Assembly: GCA_003660485.1 (NCBI GenBank)
Contig: QMUI01000079.1
Location: forward strand, 1-5,393
Length of the DNA stretch: 5,393 nucleotides
Reading direction: 5' to 3'
Source: Thermococci archaeon
GTDB taxonomy: Archaea > Methanobacteriota_B > Thermococci > Thermococcales > Thermococcaceae
The translations under genes were made by a program, and so were the position numbers. This document shows, piece by piece, positions 4,710 to 5,393 of the stretch; the first letter of the stretch is position 1, and each line of letters starts with the position of its first letter. The notes below the pieces were generated by a model that did not search any database, had not been told where the DNA came from, and saw nothing but the letters and a program-made list of their open reading frames with translations.

Positions 4710-5393
4710 TTACATCACCCCTACCTCTTCGAGCTCTCTCTTAACTCTCTCTATCTCCCTCCTATAATCAACGTCCTCCCAAGAGGACGCTCTTAGAATT
4801 AAGCCTAGGAATCTATCTTCTATGACGTTTCCCCTGACTATTATTTCCTTCCCTATTATTTTGTAAAACTCCTCCTCAGCTAGCTTTCTTGCCGCTTCTT
4901 TCATCGTCATTCCCATGCTCTCCATCTCTCTAATTTTCTCGGATATCTCTTCTGGGCTAACGCCTAGGAGTTCTTCTGCGTCATCACCGAAAAGGGTAAC
5001 CCTTATGTAGCCCGTCCCATCATCTAGTCCAAAATCTAGGATCGTGATCTTTATTGGTTCGACTTCCCCGTGCTCTGGACATATCCACGTCTCTGTTCCG
5101 GGGTCATAGTCAACTTTTTTCTTGCACTCGGGACATGCATCATAAACTAGAACCCTGTAAACTTTAGCTATGGTCCCCCTTACCTCTATGAACCTGTCTC
5201 CCGCTTCAATGTCCTTAATCTTTTTCCTCGTGTACGTGGCAATTCTGACTTCCTCAAGTGGTGGAATTGAATTTACCCTTGGATCTTCTGGGTTAAGAAT
5301 AATTCTTGCCCTAAAGTTTATGTGCAACTCTGGGAGTCCTGAGAGGCTCTCCCTCACTTGCGCGTCTAGAACCTTGATTACATCACCAACTTC
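4710..5393 (-). CDS. rpa41: Replication protein A, 41-kDa subunit (RPA41), C-terminal part (5' end outside window)
   Basis: This is the largest subunit of archaeal RPA and the main single-strand DNA binder. The frame is open to the right edge (the first visible residues are Glu-Val-Gly-Asp-Val-Ile-Lys-Val-Leu-Asp), giving 227 residues. The GTG at 5357 is internal, not the start. The P. furiosus protein is about 41 kDa, roughly 360 residues, so about 130 N-terminal residues are missing. Visible features: the end of one OB fold (LHINFRARIILN); a zinc finger of pattern C-x2-C-x14-C-x2-H, using Cys87 and Cys90 of CPEC and Cys105 and His108 of CPEHG, inserted in a C-terminal OB fold as in eukaryotic RPA70 DBD-C; and the strand motif LDDGTGYIRVTLFGDDAEELLG (about 123-144), followed by GKEIIVRGNVI. 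It heads the run RPA41-RPA14-RPA32. The operon promoter is not in the window. Confidence 0.92.
   Translation of the reverse strand, partial: EVGDVIKVLDAQVRESLSGLPELHINFRARIILNPEDPRVNSIPPLEEVRIATYTRKKIKDIEAGDRFIEVRGTIAKVYRVLVYDACPECKKKVDYDPGTETWICPEHGEVEPIKITILDFGLDDGTGYIRVTLFGDDAEELLGVSPEEISEKIREMESMGMTMKEAARKLAEEEFYKIIGKEIIVRGNVIEDRFLGLILRASSWEDVDYRREIERVKRELEEVGVM
4715..4719 (-). promoter_or_regulatory. Ribosome binding site of RPA14, embedded in the end of RPA41
   Basis: GGTGA on the - strand overlaps the penultimate codons of RPA41 (Gly-Val-Met-stop) and is followed 6 nt later by the RPA14 ATG at 4708. It supports translational coupling and fixes the RPA14 start. Confidence 0.65.

Noticed and set aside
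4554..4796. 80-codon + strand frame across the RPA14-RPA41 junction
   Set aside because: It is antisense to two well-conserved genes and has no recognisable protein features.
5355..5357. GTG at 5357 as the start of RPA41
   Set aside because: The frame continues in OB-fold sequence to the window edge and the family is far longer, so this is an internal valine codon.

Overview
The window looks like chromosomal DNA of a hyperthermophilic euryarchaeon of the order Thermococcales, most likely Pyrococcus. The reasons are the Hef nuclease, the three-subunit archaeal RPA operon (RPA41-RPA14-RPA32), an archaeal Sec61-beta gene, GGTGA-type ribosome binding sites 5-6 nt before start codons, TATA-box promoters, and an isolated GC-rich patch that folds as an H/ACA guide RNA. 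The species is not resolved. The proteins closely match what I remember of P. furiosus, where I recall Hef and the RPA genes lying a few genes apart.

Layout. The left edge (1-609, + strand) holds the C-terminal third of Hef: the XPF-type nuclease core and a tandem helix-hairpin-helix domain. Converging on it, with a 6-bp overlap of coding ends, is a complete S9-family acylaminoacyl peptidase (604-2478, - strand). The 191-bp gap at 2479-2669 is the richest non-coding part. It holds a probable leaderless promoter for the peptidase, a single-hairpin H/ACA guide RNA on the - strand (about 2536-2612), and a near-symmetric TATA element at 2632-2640. That element is correctly placed for both the guide RNA (leftward) and secG/Sec61-beta (rightward, 2670-2840). 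The secG gene is only 56 codons long and converges, with a 4-bp overlap, on a PRC-barrel-like coiled-coil protein (2837-3490, -).

Upstream of that coiled-coil gene, on the same strand, lies the single-strand DNA-binding operon: RPA41 (cut by the right edge) -> RPA14 -> RPA32, with a 1-nt gap and then a 4-nt ATGA overlap. The coiled-coil gene follows RPA32 after 46 nt with no clear promoter of its own, so it may be a fourth member of the transcript.

How the genes fit together. RPA coats single-stranded DNA during replication and repair, and Hef processes stalled or branched forks, so the window flanks a genome-maintenance neighbourhood. The peptidase, Sec61-beta and the guide RNA are housekeeping genes packed between. 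The guide RNA pocket is predicted to direct pseudouridylation of 16S rRNA at the U in GGAGCG-U-G-CGGUU, equivalent to E. coli U950. No mobile element, CRISPR array, tRNA or rRNA was seen. The least understood protein gene is the coiled-coil one. No clearly novel multi-gene system is evident.
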